From Azospirillum thermophilum (GTDB lineage: Bacteria; Pseudomonadota; Alphaproteobacteria; Azospirillales; Azospirillaceae): a stretch of DNA of 64,000 nucleotides. Below are positions 9,362 through 17,718 of the stretch, piece after piece. Location: contig NZ_CP029353.1 of assembly GCF_003130795.1 (NCBI RefSeq), forward strand, positions 406,001 through 470,000. Reading direction: 5' to 3'. The notes beneath the pieces are model-generated. The model saw only the letters and a list, made by a program, of their open reading frames with translations. It was not told the origin of the DNA and did no database searches. Positions within the stretch are counted from its first letter, which is position 1. The number at the start of each line of letters is the position of its first letter. A program made the position numbers and the translations under genes.

Positions 9362-10338
9362 GCGCAGCAGTCCATTCGGTTCCCCGCAGCCTTCGCGCCG
9401 TCCTCCATGCGGGGATCGCGGCGCTCGCCCTCCTGCTCGCCTCTCCTGCCGCCGCACCCGCGCAGGCCCTGCCCGGCATGGGCGGCAAGGATGGCGGCGG
9501 CAAGGATGGCGGCAAGCAGCCGGTCGAGATCAACGCCGACCAGGCGATCGAATGGCACCAGGACGTCCGGGCCTATGTGGCACGCGGCAACGCCTCGGCC
9601 AAGCGGAACGACTCCACCGTCTTCGCCGACGTGCTGACCGCCTACTACCGCGAGGTGCCGGGCAAGGGCAACGAGGTGTTCCAGCTCCTCGCCGAGGGCA
9701 ACGTGCGGATCATCAGCCCGAACCAGCAGGTCTTCGGCGACCGCGGCATCTATGACGTGGACAAGAAGATCGCGGTCGTCACCGGCAGCAACCTGAAGCT
9801 GATCACGCAGAAGGACGTGGTGACCGCCCGCGACAGCCTGGAATATTACGAGGACCGCGAGCTGACGGTCGCCCGCGGCGACGCCCTGGCGGTGCGCGGC
9901 ACCGACCGCATGCGCGCCGACGTGCTGATCGGCAGGCTGAGGAAGATGCCCGACGGCTCCACCCAGATGGAGCGGATCGACGGCTCCGGCAACGTGGTGG
10001 TGACCACCGCCACCGACGTGGCGCTGTCCGACAAGCTGGTCTATTCGGTGGCCGACAACACCGCCGTGCTGATCGGCAACGTCAAGATCACGCGCGGCGA
10101 CAACCAGTTGAACGGTGAAGCCGCCGAGATGAACATGAACACCAAGGTCAACCGGGTGATCTCCGGCCCCGAGGCCGGCCGGGTCAACGCCCTGCTGATC
10201 CCCGGCCAGCAGCCCGGCGCCGACGGGCAGGCCAGGGGTGGTTCGTCGAAGGGCGGGGCCGCCGGCGGGAAGGGCTCTGCCGCCGACCCGGTGGCCGCCC
10301 CCGCTGCCGCTCCTGCCCGGACCCCGGCCAGGCCCTGA
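9358..10338 (+). CDS. lptA: LPS transport periplasmic protein LptA
   Basis: LptA forms the periplasmic bridge for LPS transport between LptC and LptD. The protein has 326 aa. An N-terminal signal peptide with hydrophobic core IAALALLLASPAAAPAQA is followed by a glycine/lysine-rich linker and an OstA/LptA beta-jellyroll (roughly residues 55-280, beginning PVEINADQAIEW). The C-terminal 50 residues are low-complexity Gly/Ala/Pro. It is considerably longer than E. coli LptA (185 aa), as is usual in alphaproteobacteria. The GTG start overlaps the lptC stop and has GGGAGGG upstream. Confidence 0.9.
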   Translation: MSAAVHSVPRSLRAVLHAGIAALALLLASPAAAPAQALPGMGGKDGGGKDGGKQPVEINADQAIEWHQDVRAYVARGNASAKRNDSTVFADVLTAYYREVPGKGNEVFQLLAEGNVRIISPNQQVFGDRGIYDVDKKIAVVTGSNLKLITQKDVVTARDSLEYYEDRELTVARGDALAVRGTDRMRADVLIGRLRKMPDGSTQMERIDGSGNVVVTTATDVALSDKLVYSVADNTAVLIGNVKITRGDNQLNGEAAEMNMNTKVNRVISGPEAGRVNALLIPGQQPGADGQARGGSSKGGAAGGKGSAADPVAAPAAAPARTPARP

Positions 10339-10400
10339 CCCCGGCCCGGGCGTTTCCGGTCCCCTCCCTTCCGGCCCCCTTTCCCCCGGTAACGTGAACG

Positions 10401-11219
10401 ATGACCATGGACCTCGACGGTCGGCTCCCCGGCGACGACGCCGGCCATCTGCGGGCCGATCCCGCTGACCGGCAGGGCACCGCCCCGCCGCCCCCCTCGG
10501 AAGGGCTCGTCGCCCTGCATCTGGGCAAGTCCTTCAAGAAGCGGCCGGTCGTGCGCGACGTGTCGGTCAGCGTGCAGCGCGGCGAGGCGGTCGGGCTGCT
10601 GGGGCCGAACGGTGCCGGCAAGACCACCTGCTTCTACATGATCACCGGCCTGGTGGCGGCGGACAGCGGGACCATCCTGCTGGACGGGCAGGACATCACC
10701 GGCCTGCCGATGTACCGGCGCGCCCGGCTCGGCATCGGATACCTGCCGCAGGAGGCGTCGATATTCCGCGGCATGACGGTCGAGAACAACATCCGCTCCG
10801 TGCTGGAGGTGGTCGAATCCGACCGCGACGCGCGCGAGGCGATGCTGGACGAGCTGCTGGCGGAGTTCTCGATCACCCACCTGCGGCGCGCCCCCGCCCT
10901 GGCGCTGTCCGGCGGCGAGCGACGCCGCGTCGAGATCGCCCGTGCGCTGGCCGGACAGCCGCACTTCATCCTGCTGGACGAGCCGCTGGCCGGCATCGAC
11001 CCGATCGCGGTGAACGACATCCGCGAACTGGTCGGCCACCTGCGCGACCGCGGCATCGGCGTGCTGATCACCGACCACAATGTGCGGGAAACGCTGGACC
11101 TCGTCGATCGGGCATACATTTTGCACGACGGTGTGGTATTGATGGAGGGAGAGCCGTCGGAGATCGTGGCGCACAAGGATGTGCGCCGGGTCTACCTCGG
11201 CGACCGGTTCAGCCTCTAG
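10401..11219 (+). CDS. lptB: LPS export ABC transporter ATP-binding protein LptB
   Basis: LptB is the ATPase that powers extraction of LPS from the inner membrane by LptFG. Length is 272 aa. Walker A (GPNGAGKT), signature (LSGGERRR), Walker B (FILLDEP) and the switch histidine in TDHNVRETL are all present. About 35 extra hydrophilic residues stand before the ABC domain, so translation might begin later than the ATG at 10401. lptFG are not in the window. The gene lies 62 bp after lptA and 16 bp before rpoN, the conserved proteobacterial order. Confidence 0.95.
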   Translation: MTMDLDGRLPGDDAGHLRADPADRQGTAPPPPSEGLVALHLGKSFKKRPVVRDVSVSVQRGEAVGLLGPNGAGKTTCFYMITGLVAADSGTILLDGQDITGLPMYRRARLGIGYLPQEASIFRGMTVENNIRSVLEVVESDRDAREAMLDELLAEFSITHLRRAPALALSGGERRRVEIARALAGQPHFILLDEPLAGIDPIAVNDIRELVGHLRDRGIGVLITDHNVRETLDLVDRAYILHDGVVLMEGEPSEIVAHKDVRRVYLGDRFSL

Positions 11220-11235
11220 CCGTGGTTCCCTCCCT

Positions 11236-12843
11236 ATGGCGCTTGCTCAACGTCTCGACCTTCGACAAGCCCAGACCCTCGTGATGACGCCGCAGTTGCA
11301 GCAGGCGATCAAGCTGCTGCAGCTGTCGAACATCGAGCTGTCCGACTTCGTCGACCGCGAGATCGAGCAGAACCCCCTGCTGGAACGCGACGGCGGCCCG
11401 GCCGAGGCCGGGCTGGAGTTCGGCGGGTCCGAGGGGGGAGCCGGCGGCGAGGCCGGCGGCGGGGAGGGTTCCAGCGGAGGCCCCGGCGAAGGCGGCCTGA
11501 ACGGCTGGGAGGAGCAGGCACCCCCGCCGCCGTCGGACGGGCGGACGCGGGACACGGTGGAGATGACCTCCTCCGACACCATGGCGACCGGGGCCGAGGC
11601 GCCGCTCGACACCAATTTCGAGAACGACTACGCGGACGACCGCTTCTCCGACGGGACGGACGGCTCGTCCGACGTCTACGGCCAATGGAACGAGCGCGGC
11701 GGGCGCGGCGGCTTCGAGGACGACGAGCGCGACCTGGAAGCGACGCTGACCGGCCAGAAGAGCCTGCGCGACCACCTGACCGAACAGCTCAAGATCGACC
11801 TTCCGGCCCATGGCGACCAGCTCATCGGGCTGGCGCTGATCGACATGCTGGACGAGGCCGGCTGGCTGCCCGGGCTGGACATCCCGCAGCTCGCCGCGCA
11901 GCTCGGCTGCACGGCGGAGCGGGTGGAGCGGGTGCTGGCCGCCTGCCAGCGCTTCGACCCGCCGGGCATCTTCGCCCGCTCGCTGAAGGAATGCCTGGCG
12001 ATCCAGCTTCGCGAGAAGAACCGGCTGGATCCGGCGATGGCCGCCCTGCTCGACAATCTGGAACTGCTGGCCGCCCGCAACCTGCAGGCCATCATGAAGG
12101 TCTGCGGGGTGGATGCGGAGGACGTCGCCGACATGGTGGCGGAGATCCGCAAGCTGAACCCGAAGCCGGCGGTCGCCTTCGACCATACCCCGGCGCAGCT
12201 CGTCACCCCGGACATCCTGATGCGCGCCGCCCCCGGCGGCGGCTGGCTGATCGACCTGAACCCGGACACTTTGCCGCGGGTGCTGGTCAACCACCGCTAT
12301 TTCACCCGCGTTTCCGGAGCCGCGCGCAACAAGGCGGAGAAGGAATACATCTCCGAGCGCTTCCAGTCGGCCAACTGGCTGGTCAAGTCGCTGCACCAGC
12401 GGGCCACCACCATCCTGAAGGTGGCGGGGGAAATCGTGCGCCAGCAGGACGCCTTCTTCATCCACGGCGTCTCGCACCTGAAGCCGCTGATCCTGCGCGA
12501 CATTGCCGAGGCGATCGGCATGCATGAAAGCACGGTCAGCCGCGTCACCACCAACAAGTTCATGGCGACCCCCCGCGGCGTGTTCGAGCTGAAGTATTTC
12601 TTCACCTCCGCGATCCAGGGCGCCGACGGCCAGGCCTCCCACTCGGCCGAGGCGGTGCGCCACCGCATCAAGACGCTGATCGACGCGGAAAAGCCCGAGG
12701 ACGTGCTGTCCGACGACAAGCTGGTGGAGATCCTCCGCGCGGAAGGGATCGACATTGCGCGCAGGACTGTCGCGAAGTATCGTGAAGCGATGAAGATCCC
12801 GTCATCGGTGCAGAGACGCCGGGCGAAGATGTCGCGAATGTAG
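11236..12843 (+). CDS. rpoN: RNA polymerase sigma-54 factor
   Basis: Sigma-54 directs RNA polymerase to -24/-12 promoters and needs enhancer-binding activators; in Azospirillum-type bacteria it controls nitrogen fixation, nitrogen assimilation and motility genes. The protein has 535 aa. The glutamine-rich region I (starting LAQRLDLRQAQTLVMTPQLQQ, cut here at LVMT) is followed by an acidic, glycine-rich region II of about 130 residues. Then come the core-binding and DNA-binding regions, ending in the RpoN box ARRTVAKYRE at about 508-517. The ATG at 11236 matches the family start. Confidence 0.97.
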   Translation: MALAQRLDLRQAQTLVMTPQLQQAIKLLQLSNIELSDFVDREIEQNPLLERDGGPAEAGLEFGGSEGGAGGEAGGGEGSSGGPGEGGLNGWEEQAPPPPSDGRTRDTVEMTSSDTMATGAEAPLDTNFENDYADDRFSDGTDGSSDVYGQWNERGGRGGFEDDERDLEATLTGQKSLRDHLTEQLKIDLPAHGDQLIGLALIDMLDEAGWLPGLDIPQLAAQLGCTAERVERVLAACQRFDPPGIFARSLKECLAIQLREKNRLDPAMAALLDNLELLAARNLQAIMKVCGVDAEDVADMVAEIRKLNPKPAVAFDHTPAQLVTPDILMRAAPGGGWLIDLNPDTLPRVLVNHRYFTRVSGAARNKAEKEYISERFQSANWLVKSLHQRATTILKVAGEIVRQQDAFFIHGVSHLKPLILRDIAEAIGMHESTVSRVTTNKFMATPRGVFELKYFFTSAIQGADGQASHSAEAVRHRIKTLIDAEKPEDVLSDDKLVEILRAEGIDIARRTVAKYREAMKIPSSVQRRRAKMSRM

Positions 12844-12867
12844 CAGTACCGGGATTGGGGGTGTTCG

Positions 12868-12896
12868 TTGACAGTCTTTGAACCCGGCACTATGGT
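12868..12896 (+). promoter_or_regulatory. Promoter of hpf-ptsN
   Basis: TTGACA (12868-12873) and TATGGT (12891-12896) are spaced by 17 bp, 70 bp before the hpf start. This suggests hpf-ptsN has its own housekeeping promoter besides read-through from rpoN. Confidence 0.75.
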
Positions 12897-12965
12897 CCCG
12901 GCCCGCAGGTGGCGGCACGCCGTCTTCTCCCGTCCTTAAGCGGACCAATTTGGAAACGTTCCAAC

Positions 12966-13559
12966 ATGCAACTCACCGTAAAAGGCAAGCAGCTTGACGT
13001 CGGCGATGCCCTGCGCACCCACGTCGCGGACAGCCTGAGCGCCATCGTCGGCAAGTACTTCAACAAGCCGATCGAAGCCAACGTCGTGCTGACGCGCGAC
13101 GCGCACCTGTTCAAGGCCGATATCCAGGTCCATGTCGGCCGCGGCATCGTGCTGCAGAGCAATTCCGAGGCGACGGAGCCCTATCCGGCCTTCGACACCG
13201 CCTGCGACAAGCTGGCCAAGCGCCTGCGCCGCTACAAGAGCCGCCTGCGCAGCCACCACCCGGTCGAGAACGGCCAGGAGCCGGTGCCGGCCCGTTACCA
13301 GATCCTGGAGGCCGAGAAGGACGAGCATCTCGACGGCGAGGACACCGCTGCCGCCGACGCCGCGCAGCCGGTCGTCGTCGCCGAGATGGAGACCACCATC
13401 GCCACCCTGTCGGTCAGCGAGGCCGTGATGCGGCTCGAGCTGGCCCAGGCTCCGGCCCTGATGTTCCGCAACGGCGCCCATGGCCGGCTGAACATGGTCT
13501 ACCGCCGCGCGGACGGCAACATCGGCTGGGTCGATCCCGCGGAGAAGGCCGGCGCCTGA
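12966..13559 (+). CDS. hpf: Long-form ribosome hibernation promoting factor
   Basis: This protein binds the 30S subunit at the decoding centre and drives 100S ribosome dimers in stationary phase. It has 197 aa. The N-terminal S30AE/HPF domain (about 1-105, beginning MQLTVKGKQLDVGDALRTHV) is followed by a linker and the C-terminal dimerisation domain (about 140-195, with APALMFRNGAHGRLNMVYRR). Two domains identify the long form. The ATG at 12966 is chosen over an upstream in-frame start at 12909 because it matches the family's N-terminus. It lies between rpoN and ptsN, the standard order in proteobacteria. Confidence 0.93.
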   Translation: MQLTVKGKQLDVGDALRTHVADSLSAIVGKYFNKPIEANVVLTRDAHLFKADIQVHVGRGIVLQSNSEATEPYPAFDTACDKLAKRLRRYKSRLRSHHPVENGQEPVPARYQILEAEKDEHLDGEDTAAADAAQPVVVAEMETTIATLSVSEAVMRLELAQAPALMFRNGAHGRLNMVYRRADGNIGWVDPAEKAGA

Positions 13560-13593
13560 CCGGGCGCCGACCCCACCCATCGGTCCGAAGCGC

Positions 13594-14052
13594 ATGCTCG
13601 ACCTCATCACGCCGCACGCCATCCTTCCGAACCTCAAGGCCGGCAACAAGAAGCAGGCCTTGCAGGAGATGGCCCGGAAGGCGTCCGAGCTGATCGGCCA
13701 GCACGAGCGGGCGATCTTCGACGTCCTGTTGGAACGGGAACGGCTGGGCACGACCGGCGTGGGGCATGGCATCGCCATTCCCCACGGCAAGCTGCCCGGC
13801 CTGGACCGCGTCCACGGCGTCTTCGCCCGTCTCGAACGGCCCATCGACTTCGACGCGATCGACGACCAGCCCGTCGACCTTATCTTCCTTCTCCTCGCCC
13901 CGGAACAGGCGGGGGCAGACCATCTGAAAGCGCTGGCCCGGGTTTCCCGGCTGCTGCGCGACCAGTCCATGTGCGAGAAGCTGCGCGGCTCCGAATCCGC
14001 TGACGCGATCTATGCCCTGCTGACCCAGCAGGAAGCCAGCCATCCCGGATAA
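13594..14052 (+). CDS. ptsN: PTS IIA-like nitrogen regulatory protein
   Basis: EIIA-Ntr is the terminal phosphoacceptor of the nitrogen phosphotransferase chain (PtsP to HPr to PtsN). It regulates targets such as potassium transport and, in alphaproteobacteria, ChvGI-type signalling or PHB metabolism. The protein has 152 aa, and His64 in GHGIAIPHGK is the phosphorylation site. The PtsP enzyme and candidate HPr are also in this window, which gives a complete chain. A 34-bp gap separates it from hpf, so they probably share a transcript. Confidence 0.95.
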   Translation: MLDLITPHAILPNLKAGNKKQALQEMARKASELIGQHERAIFDVLLERERLGTTGVGHGIAIPHGKLPGLDRVHGVFARLERPIDFDAIDDQPVDLIFLLLAPEQAGADHLKALARVSRLLRDQSMCEKLRGSESADAIYALLTQQEASHPG

Positions 14053-14124
14053 GGCCGGGCGGGGCGGCCGCTTTCCTCACCGGTGCCATGGCAGGGGCGG
14101 CGCGGTCGCGCTATAGTCCTTGCC

Positions 14125-14280
14125 ATGCCCGACGCGCTGCGTGAGCCCTGGATCACCCCGGACGATTACCTTGCCGCCGAACGGACGGCGGAGGTCCGCC
14201 ACGAATATGCGGACGGCGAGGTCTTCGCGATGGGGGGCGGTCCCCTTCGGCACAACGAGGTCGCGCTGAGCATCCCGTGA
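14125..14280 (+). pseudogene. Truncated Uma2-family (DUF820) gene, N-terminal fragment
   Basis: The 51-residue product starts MPDALREPWITPDDYLAAER and continues to VRHEYADGEVFAMGGG and HNEVALSIP before a stop. This is the characteristic beginning of Uma2-family (restriction-like fold) proteins, which are normally about 190 aa long. The catalytic core is missing. The following sequence is not Uma2 but the end of a PIN-domain gene in another frame, so a deletion has probably joined two genes. No function is expected from the fragment. Confidence 0.75.
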
Positions 14281-14434
14281 CGCGAAGGACAACAAGTATC
14301 TTGAGCTGGCCGTCATGGCAGGCGCATGGGCGATCAGCTCGGGCGACCAGGACCTGCTCGTCCCGAATCCGTTCCAGGACATCCGGACCCTGACGCCCGA
14401 GGCCCATCTTCAGAGCGTATGCAAGCGGGTATGA
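14276..14434 (+). pseudogene. PIN-domain toxin gene, C-terminal fragment
   Basis: In the frame beginning at 14276 the translation reads RDAKDNKYLELAVMAGAW, then SSGDQDLLVPNPFQDIRTLTP, ending at the TGA at 14432. This is the C-terminal third of the PIN family grouped as putative toxin-antitoxin toxin components, with the conserved RDxKDNKxLELA and SGDxDLL motifs that contribute acidic active-site residues. The upstream two thirds are absent and there is no start codon. The junction with the Uma2 fragment is within a few bases of 14276. Confidence 0.7.
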
Positions 14435-14441
14435 AGGCCCG

Positions 14442-15235
14442 TCACACCCGCTCCGCCCATCCCATGTAGTTCACGTCGAGGTCGCGCGGGTTCAGGCGGA
14501 ACTCGTCGCTCAGCGGGTTGTACGTGACGCCGGTCAGGTCGCGTACGGCAAGCCCGTACGCGCGTACGACGCCGGCGACCTCCGACGGGCGGAGGAACTG
14601 GCGCCAGTTGTGGGTGCCGCGGGGAAGCCAGCGCAGGATGTACTCCGCCCCGACGATGGCCAGCGCGAAGGATTTCGGCGTGCGGTTCAGCGTGGCGAGG
14701 AACAGCACCCCGCCGGGGGCCAGCAGATCGGCGCAGGACTTCACGAACAGCGGCACGTCGGCCACATGCTCGATCACCTCCATCGCCAGCACCACGTCGA
14801 ACCGCTCGCCGCCGGCTGCCAGGGCCTCGGCGCTGGTGGCGCGGTAGTCGACGGCGACGCCGGTCCCGGCCGCATGGGCGGAGGCGGTCAGGACGTTCTT
14901 CTCCGACGCGTCGATGCCGACGACGGAGGCGCCCATGCGGGCCATCGGCTCCGCCAGCAGGCCGCCGCCGCAGCCGATGTCGACCACGCGCAGGCCGGAC
15001 AGCGGCTGCGGGCCTTCCGGGTCGCGGCCCAGCCGGCGGCATACGGTGTCGCGGATGTAGGCGAGGCGCAGAGGGTTCAGCCGGTGCAGCGGCTTGAACT
15101 TGCCGGCGGGGTCCCACCATTCCGCCGCGATGGCCGAGAAGCGGGCGACGTCCGCCGGGTCGATGGTGCCCCGCTTCCGGTCCCCTCCGCGGACAGGGCA
15201 TCGGCGGTGGCGGCGGTTCCGGCGGTCGCGTTCAT
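14442..15235 (-). CDS. ubiG: Ubiquinone biosynthesis O-methyltransferase, with apparent 1-bp frameshift
   Basis: UbiG carries out both O-methylation steps of ubiquinone synthesis with SAM. The SAM motif [19 protein letters not shown] and the family ending ([17 protein letters not shown]) are clear. The expected start, [17 protein letters not shown], lies at the ATG at 15235 but is in a different frame from the rest of the protein, which begins [19 protein letters not shown]. Adding one base in the short C-run at 15169-15172 (plus strand) joins the two into a 264-residue protein of normal length. No start codon serves the main frame in a sensible place. It is therefore either a sequencing error or a real early frameshift. 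The gene is divergent from lysC. Confidence 0.85.
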
Positions 15236-15272
15236 TGCAGGGTTTCCGTAGAATGGTTGTGCGCAGGTGCAA

Positions 15273-15290
15273 CGAGGCATCCTTGCCTCG
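15273..15290. repeat. Hairpin between ubiG and lysC
   Basis: CGAGGCA (15273-15279) pairs perfectly with TGCCTCG (15284-15290) around a TCCT loop, in the 156-bp divergent gap. It could be an operator or part of the lysC leader. I cannot distinguish these. Confidence 0.4.
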
Positions 15291-15391
15291 CTTCGGCCGA
15301 GAGAGTATGGATACGCGGCCCCGCGCCGGCAACGGTGGAACGGGGGGCGCGACACGCCGGCCTCGCGGCCCGGCAAAATATGGTGTGAGGT

Positions 15392-16627
15392 ATGGCGCGG
15401 ATCGTCCTGAAGTTCGGCGGCACGTCGGTCGGCGACATCGACCGTATCAAGAACGTGGCCCGCAAGGTCGAGCAGGAGGTCAAGGCAGGCCACCAGGTGG
15501 CCGTCGTGGTGTCGGCGATGTCCGGCGTGACCAACCAGCTCGTGAAATACTGCAACGACATCGACAAGCTGCACGACGCGCGCGAGTACGACGCCGTCGT
15601 CTCGTCGGGTGAGCAGGTTACCTCCGGTCTGCTGGCGATCGCGCTGCAGTCCATCGGCATTCCGGCGCGCTCCTGGGCGGGCTGGCAGATCCCGATCTAC
15701 ACCGACGACACGCACTCCAAGGCGCGCATCGTCTCCATCGACACCGCGCAGCTCGAGAAGAGCATGGCGACGGGCGAGGTGGCGGTGATCACCGGTTTCC
15801 AGGGCGTGACCAAGGACGGGCGCCTGTCCACGCTCGGCCGCGGCGGCTCCGACACCTCGGCGGTGGCGGTGGCGGCGGCGCTGAAGGCGGACCGCTGCGA
15901 CATCTACACCGACGTGGACGGCGTCTACACCACCGACCCGCGCATCGTGACCAAGGCGCGCAAGCTCTCCAAGATCACCTACGAGGAGATGCTGGAGCTG
16001 GCGTCGCAGGGGGCGAAGGTCCTGCAGACCCGCTCGGTCGAGATGGCGATGAACCACCGCGTGCGCGTGCAGGTGCTGTCGAGCTTCGAGGCGGCGGCGG
16101 GCAGCTCGCTTCCCGGAACCCTGGTTGTTGACGAGGACGAGATCGTGGAAAAGGAAGTTGTGAGCGGCATCGCCTACAGCCGCGACGAGGCGAAGATCAC
16201 CCTGATCGGCGTTGACGACCGGCCGGGCGTCGCGGCCAGCATCTTCGGCCCGCTGACCGACGCCGCCGTCAACGTGGACATGATCGTCCAGAACGTGTCG
16301 GAGGACGGCAAGTCCACCGACATGACCTTCACCGTCGGCAAGGCCGACCTCGCCCGCGCCGTGAAGGTGCTGGAGGACGCCAAGGAGCACCTCAACTTCA
16401 AGCGGCTGGTCTCCGACGCCAACGTGGTGAAGGTGTCGGTGATCGGCGTCGGCATGCGCAGCCATGCCGGCGTGGCCCAGCGCATGTTCAAGGCGCTGGC
16501 CGACAAGGGCATCAACATCCAGGTCATCTCCACCTCCGAGATCAAGATCTCCGTCCTGATCGCCGAGGAGTATGCGGAGCTGGCCCTGCGCGCGCTCCAC
16601 ACCGCCTACGGGCTGGACGCGGCCTGA
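15392..16627 (+). CDS. lysC: Aspartate kinase
   Basis: Aspartate kinase phosphorylates aspartate, the committed step to lysine, threonine, methionine and diaminopimelate. The protein has 411 aa. The kinase domain opens with [14 protein letters not shown] and contains the substrate segments SSGEQV and [10 protein letters not shown]. Two ACT regulatory domains follow from about residue 265 ([18 protein letters not shown] and [14 protein letters not shown]), so feedback inhibition is expected. GTGAGGT lies just before the ATG. It precedes the flavin oxidoreductase and ptsP genes; a lysC-ptsP pairing is common in alphaproteobacteria. Confidence 0.97.
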   Translation: MARIVLKFGGTSVGDIDRIKNVARKVEQEVKAGHQVAVVVSAMSGVTNQLVKYCNDIDKLHDAREYDAVVSSGEQVTSGLLAIALQSIGIPARSWAGWQIPIYTDDTHSKARIVSIDTAQLEKSMATGEVAVITGFQGVTKDGRLSTLGRGGSDTSAVAVAAALKADRCDIYTDVDGVYTTDPRIVTKARKLSKITYEEMLELASQGAKVLQTRSVEMAMNHRVRVQVLSSFEAAAGSSLPGTLVVDEDEIVEKEVVSGIAYSRDEAKITLIGVDDRPGVAASIFGPLTDAAVNVDMIVQNVSEDGKSTDMTFTVGKADLARAVKVLEDAKEHLNFKRLVSDANVVKVSVIGVGMRSHAGVAQRMFKALADKGINIQVISTSEIKISVLIAEEYAELALRALHTAYGLDAA

Positions 16628-16653
16628 CCGGCAATGACGAGGGAGGAGCGGCG

Positions 16654-17718
16654 ATGACCGATCAGTCCGCGCGCGCTCGGCTTGACCAGCTCTGGGCGCG
16701 TGGCCGCGCCTTCCTCGGCACCGGCACCGCCATCATGGGCGGTGCGATGAGCTGGGTGTCGGAACGGCACCTGGTGTCGGCGATCTCCAACGCCGGCGGC
16801 TTCGGCGTGCTGGCCTGCGGGTCGATGACCCCGGACCTGCTCGCGGCGGAGATCGCGGCGACGCGGGCGATGACCACCCGGCCGTTCGGCGTCAACCTGA
16901 TCAACATGCATCCCGACCTCGACCGGCTGATCGACGTCTGCCGGGAGCAGGCGGTCGGGCATGTGGTGGTCGCGGGCGGCCTGCCGTCCGGCGCCACCAT
17001 CCGCCGCATCAAGGACGGCGGGGCGCGGGCCATGGGCTTCGCCCCGACGCTGGTGGCCGGCCGCCGGCTGGTGAAGCAGGGCATCGACGCGCTGGTCATC
17101 GAGGGGATGGAGGCCGGCGGCCATATCGGCGCCGTCTCGACCACCGTCCTGGCGCAGGAGATCCTGCCGGAGCTGCGCGAGGTGCCGGTCTTCGTGGCCG
17201 GCGGCATCGGGCGCGGCGAGGCGATCGCCTCCTTCCTGGAACTGGGAGCGGCCGGCGTGCAGATCGGCACGCGCTTCGTCTGCGCCAGCGAATCGATCGC
17301 CCATCCCAACTTCAAGCAGACCTTCATCCGGGCCGCGGCGCGCGACGCGCAGCCGTCGGTCCAGCTCGACCCGCGCTTCCCGGTGATCCCCGTGCGCGCG
17401 CTGGTCAATGCCGGCAGCAAGGCCTTCGCCGACCTGCAGCGCGCGGTGATCGCGCGGGTGGATGCCGGCGAACTGACGCGCGAGGCGGGCATCCTGGAGA
17501 TCGAGCATTTCTGGGCCGGCGCCCTGCGCCGCGCGGTCGTGGAGGGCGATGTCGAGACCGGCTCGCTGATGGCCGGGCAGAGCGTCGGGATGGTCACGCG
17601 CGAGCAGCCCGCCGCCGAGATCGTGGCGGAGCTGATCGGACAGGCCGAGAAGGCGCTGGCGGGCCGGCCGCCGGATAAGGCAATGTGGGAGGCACCCGCG
17701 GTTCTCGGAGCGGCATGA
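16654..17718 (+). CDS. Nitronate monooxygenase-like flavin oxidoreductase
   Basis: This FMN-dependent TIM-barrel protein (354 aa) belongs to the nitronate monooxygenase / 2-nitropropane dioxygenase family. Diagnostic segments are MGGAMSWVSERHLVSAISNAGGFG at the N-terminus (abbreviated motif SNAGGFG), IEGMEAGGHIG with the catalytic-type histidine, FVAGGIGRGE and GVQIGTRFV. The substrate is unknown: family members oxidise nitronates, and others act as quinone reductases or enoyl reductases. GGAGGAG precedes the ATG. The stop overlaps the ptsP start (ATGA), so it is coupled to ptsP and probably co-transcribed with lysC. Confidence 0.87.
   Translation: MTDQSARARLDQLWARGRAFLGTGTAIMGGAMSWVSERHLVSAISNAGGFGVLACGSMTPDLLAAEIAATRAMTTRPFGVNLINMHPDLDRLIDVCREQAVGHVVVAGGLPSGATIRRIKDGGARAMGFAPTLVAGRRLVKQGIDALVIEGMEAGGHIGAVSTTVLAQEILPELREVPVFVAGGIGRGEAIASFLELGAAGVQIGTRFVCASESIAHPNFKQTFIRAAARDAQPSVQLDPRFPVIPVRALVNAGSKAFADLQRAVIARVDAGELTREAGILEIEHFWAGALRRAVVEGDVETGSLMAGQSVGMVTREQPAAEIVAELIGQAEKALAGRPPDKAMWEAPAVLGAA

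Noticed and set aside
14083..14124. An upstream start for the Uma2 fragment
   Set aside because: The 14 extra residues do not resemble the family; the ATG at 14125 fits the usual opening.
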